Source: Nematopogon swammerdamellus (lineage: Eukaryota; Arthropoda; Insecta; Lepidoptera; Adelidae). From it: a stretch of 64,000 nt of DNA. Positions 62,901 to 64,000 of the stretch are shown one piece after another. Numbering within the stretch: the first letter of the stretch is position 1; every line of letters begins with the position of its first letter. The notes below the pieces were generated by a model. That model had not been told where the DNA came from and did no database searches. It saw nothing but the letters and a program-made list of their open reading frames with translations. The stretch is from assembly GCA_946902875.1 (NCBI GenBank), contig OX336340.1, forward strand, positions 7,337,739-7,401,738. The letters are read 5' to 3'. The position numbers and the translations under genes were made by a program.

Positions 62901-63278
62901 AAAGAAGGACTAAGCACTATTGATATTGATGCTATGGTGCATTATTTGTGACAGCAAAACGGTTAAATCCGACTACTTTCTTAATTACAACAAAATGTCT
63001 ACTTCCAGCACGGTCTGTACGCCACGATCCACGTGAAGGACGTGCCTCAGACGCTGTGGTCCGGCTTCCGCTCGGCCTCCGGGGAGAGCTCTCCGCTCGC
63101 CCTGTTCGGCATCCTTCCGCACGAGCACAAGATGTCCGTCGTGAACGTGGTGCTCAAGAGAACCGGCGCCAGTGAAGAGCCCATCAAGAGCAAGGAGAGG
63201 CTGGTCTTTCAAGTGGGCTACAGGCGCTTCATCGTCAACCCCGTGTTCAGTCAACACACCAATGGCTCTAAGCATAAA
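53988..63278 (+). CDS. TSR1: Pre-rRNA-processing protein TSR1 (3' end beyond window)
   Basis: 40S maturation factor related to the GTPase Bms1 but without GTPase activity; it binds late pre-40S particles in nucleus and cytoplasm. Nine exons seen: 53988-54084, 54663-54766, 56191-56357, 57905-58474, 59561-59729, 60429-60533, 61564-61841, 62341-62464 and 63009-63278, giving 628 aa in phase (human about 804). The N-terminus is QQAHRAGTLKQSNKSHKSKH, basic as in the family. The AARP2CN domain at about 225-310 includes GTLKVTGYLRGMPLDVNGLV and GDFQMSQID. DPMDAEQTWPTDQEIED and VPKGWSDYQAAWIVD follow, then an acidic stretch (405-450). The C-terminal RIBIOP_C domain begins with FRTSEWDVKENLPPDYARIF and continues through LPHEHKMSVVNVVLKR and VNPVFSQHT. 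An in-frame TAG at 53967-53969 supports the start. The exon 5 donor (GAG/GTTACT) is weak. Confidence 0.97.
54270..54437 (+). mobile_element. Helitron-like non-autonomous element in TSR1 intron 1
   Basis: ATAACTCGAGAACCACTTCA and the terminal GCGAAGCCACGGCCAAAAG plus CTAG parallel the element at 19755-19936. Non-coding. Confidence 0.45.
54960..56055 (+). pseudogene. RTE-like LINE relic in TSR1 intron 2
   Basis: Broken frames give FVDLEKAYGKVMRNEL (motif A), then MDSHLVQALKSFQR and VSKCKIMIGDERLEQVNKFV. YLGDMFTWNGKCE and LAPILMYGSECWAWQKHEIR follow, with WWFSHVGRMDDRRLMKEIYV near the C-terminus. That order is typical of RTE/BovB-like reverse transcriptases. Several stops and frameshifts make it inactive. 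It ends around an ATGTATGTAT tract. Confidence 0.75.
56660..56815. repeat. CG-palindrome-rich stretch in TSR1 intron 3
   Basis: GATCGACCGGTCGATC (a perfect palindrome) and GATCGCGATC lie at about 56670-56695. The block GGAGCGGCCGATATCGG occurs twice, about 45 bp apart, near 56741 and 56786; the second copy completes the palindrome GCGGCCGATATCGGCCGC. The class is unknown. Confidence 0.5.
58757..59090 (+). repeat. Best-preserved copy of the 335-bp repeat family
   Basis: Runs from GTGTGGGGCCGGTAATTAAA to a (TATG)n tail near 59070-59090. The middle has GGCACGGTACTTCCACCGAG, a GGTGTTGTGCTGTAATTTAC / CAGCACAACACC inverted pair and GATTACTCTGCTTACCC. The tail suggests retroposition. There is no protein-coding frame. 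In TSR1 intron 4. Confidence 0.75.
59203..59500 (+). repeat. SINE with 5S-rRNA-like head, TSR1 intron 4
   Basis: CTCGATAGCTCAGTGGTGC is followed by GTTAAGCAACGCTGGGTGCG and ACATGGATGGGTGACTGC, the latter two resembling the 3' half of the 5S rRNA internal promoter. The body carries TAGGTCCCTTCCC, GGTGGTAGGGTTTAACCCG, GGTTGGTACCACCGCACTG and CAGTTCAGTGTAGCC. It lies just upstream of exon 5. Confidence 0.78.
59800..60175 (-). mobile_element. LINE fragment sharing sequence with the TIR element in ABCD3
   Basis: 59805-60030 matches 15845-16070 (for example ACCGAACATATCCGGGCCCA and CGAGGTCGGGACTAGCGAGT). The following 60055-60165 matches 10225-10370. This copy joins the two pieces, showing they belong to one larger retroelement. 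It lies in TSR1 intron 5. Confidence 0.65.
61275..61390 (-). mobile_element. Diverged LINE fragment in TSR1 intron 6
   Basis: TCTAACGGCGCCCATGGACA, TTCGGGGGTTGCGAATGCC and TGCCGGCCTGCAGGTGCCC are diverged relatives of 60060-60165. A shorter remnant with GAATGCCATGCCGGCC is near 14813. Confidence 0.4.
62004..62097. repeat. Inverted repeat, ~42-bp arms, TSR1 intron 7
   Basis: GGTCTACCCAGTTCTTTACA onwards pairs with the stretch ending GAACTGAGTAGACC, with several mismatches. The loop is about 10 bp (AATTATTATA). This is a small foldback or MITE remnant. Confidence 0.6.
62524..62759. mobile_element. Foldback element with (CA)n loop, TSR1 intron 8
   Basis: TATAACCCAATTTTTATAAC and CCCCCCGCTTACTTCCTCAC on the left pair with the right arm ending GTTATAAAAATTGGGTTATA. 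The arms are about 100 bp, with an 18-bp insertion in the left one, and a CACACA run forms the loop. TATA at both termini makes a TA target duplication possible. Confidence 0.8.
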
Positions 63279-63439
63279 GTAAGAATTGTTTATTGTATTG
63301 TTGTATATTGTTTATTAAGCATTCATTAGACACTGCCTAATGAATGCTTAATGCGTGGCGTTCATACAATCCGATTCGAACCGGTAAGAAACTTCGCAGG
63401 GCTTTTTTTTTTCATGATCATTTTAAAACTATAGGTTAA

Positions 63440-63715
63440 TATTGGACCTTGTCAGGTTTAGTGAACCAAGGTGGTCGGCTACCTACCTAACTGCTACACC
63501 TCGTTCCAGTTTGAACTAGGTGCCGTGTTAGTTGTTCCCTTTGGTCCCACCATTTACATACAATGAACTGGACGGAAAACACAAACTATTTTCATAGACG
63601 TTTCGACCACCTTCATTTAGTTGTAAGCAACCCGGGAGTGTTTAATGCAACCAACTAGTGAGTGATGTAAGGGAAGCGACCTGCTGTTCTTTAAGGAGTT
63701 CAAATCACAGAGGGA
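63440..63715 (-). repeat. Diverged SINE copy in the TSR1 intron after exon 9
   Basis: TGAACTGGACGGAAAACAC, ATAGACGTTTCGACC and AAGGGAAGCGACCTGCTGT are minus-strand matches to the 5S-headed SINE body at 9198-9513. The head is degraded. Confidence 0.5.
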
Positions 63716-64000
63716 ATCGTGTTCAATGGGCCCGTCACGAAGAACGACTCCAAATCTCTGCCGCTAAATTTGGTCGATTTGTGTCAACTAAACTAGAGAA
63801 AATCAACATAACCTTGAAAGTAATACAAAACAAAAATTAATTGTCAATTGATATTCATTCCATATAAACAAATTAAAATCTAATACCTATATATTATAAT
63901 ATAATATATTATAATTAAAATAAAAACAATTATTGTATGCCATGTATGGTATGTACTTTTTCCACATCCCAAAGGTTAGCTAGAATGCCTTATGGCATTA

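Overview
This window is eukaryotic nuclear DNA, most probably from a moth or butterfly (Lepidoptera). The host genes are split into many short exons with GT..AG introns. Introns and intergenic DNA are packed with short pol III elements, RTE/CR1-like LINE fragments, mariner/Tc1 relics, foldback elements and Helitron-like ends of kinds common in Lepidoptera. The lineage is an inference from repeat style and protein similarity; the species cannot be named. I see no operons, CRISPR arrays, plasmid or prokaryotic features.

Four host genes can be reconstructed exon by exon. (1) ABCD3/PMP70, a peroxisomal half ABC transporter, + strand, 6840-23591, 15 coding exons, 669 aa. (2) Midnolin (Drosophila stuxnet-like), a ubiquitin-like nuclear degradation factor, + strand, 28957-36204, 5 exons, 792 aa. 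(3) Sec61 alpha, the protein-conducting channel of the ER translocon, - strand, 43680-50823, 9 exons, 476 aa. (4) TSR1, a 40S ribosome maturation factor, + strand, 53988 to past the right edge, 9 exons seen, 628 aa. In all four, exon phases join without a frameshift. Sec61 alpha and TSR1 are divergently arranged, with a 5'-truncated LINE between their starts. The four genes do not form one pathway; they are ordinary housekeeping or regulatory genes.

Layout: 1-6800 is repeat-rich with no convincing gene; 6.8-23.6 kb ABCD3 with repeat-filled introns; 23.6-28.9 kb intergenic with an unexplained GC-rich patch; 29-36.2 kb midnolin with a relic mariner in its last intron; 36.2-43.7 kb intergenic with a LINE tail, a Tc1 relic, a nearly perfect foldback element and one unidentified possible terminal exon; 43.7-50.8 kb Sec61 alpha; 50.8-54 kb the shared upstream region; 54-64 kb TSR1.

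The most interesting observations are not a new enzymatic system. They are: an in-frame tandem triplication of part of ABCD3 exon 9, interrupted by a terminal-inverted-repeat element; two SINE families with different pol III heads (5S-rRNA-like and tRNA-like) that share one central body; several long foldback elements that would form hairpins in pre-mRNA; and a cysteine-rich spacer in midnolin. Nothing here was checked against a database.
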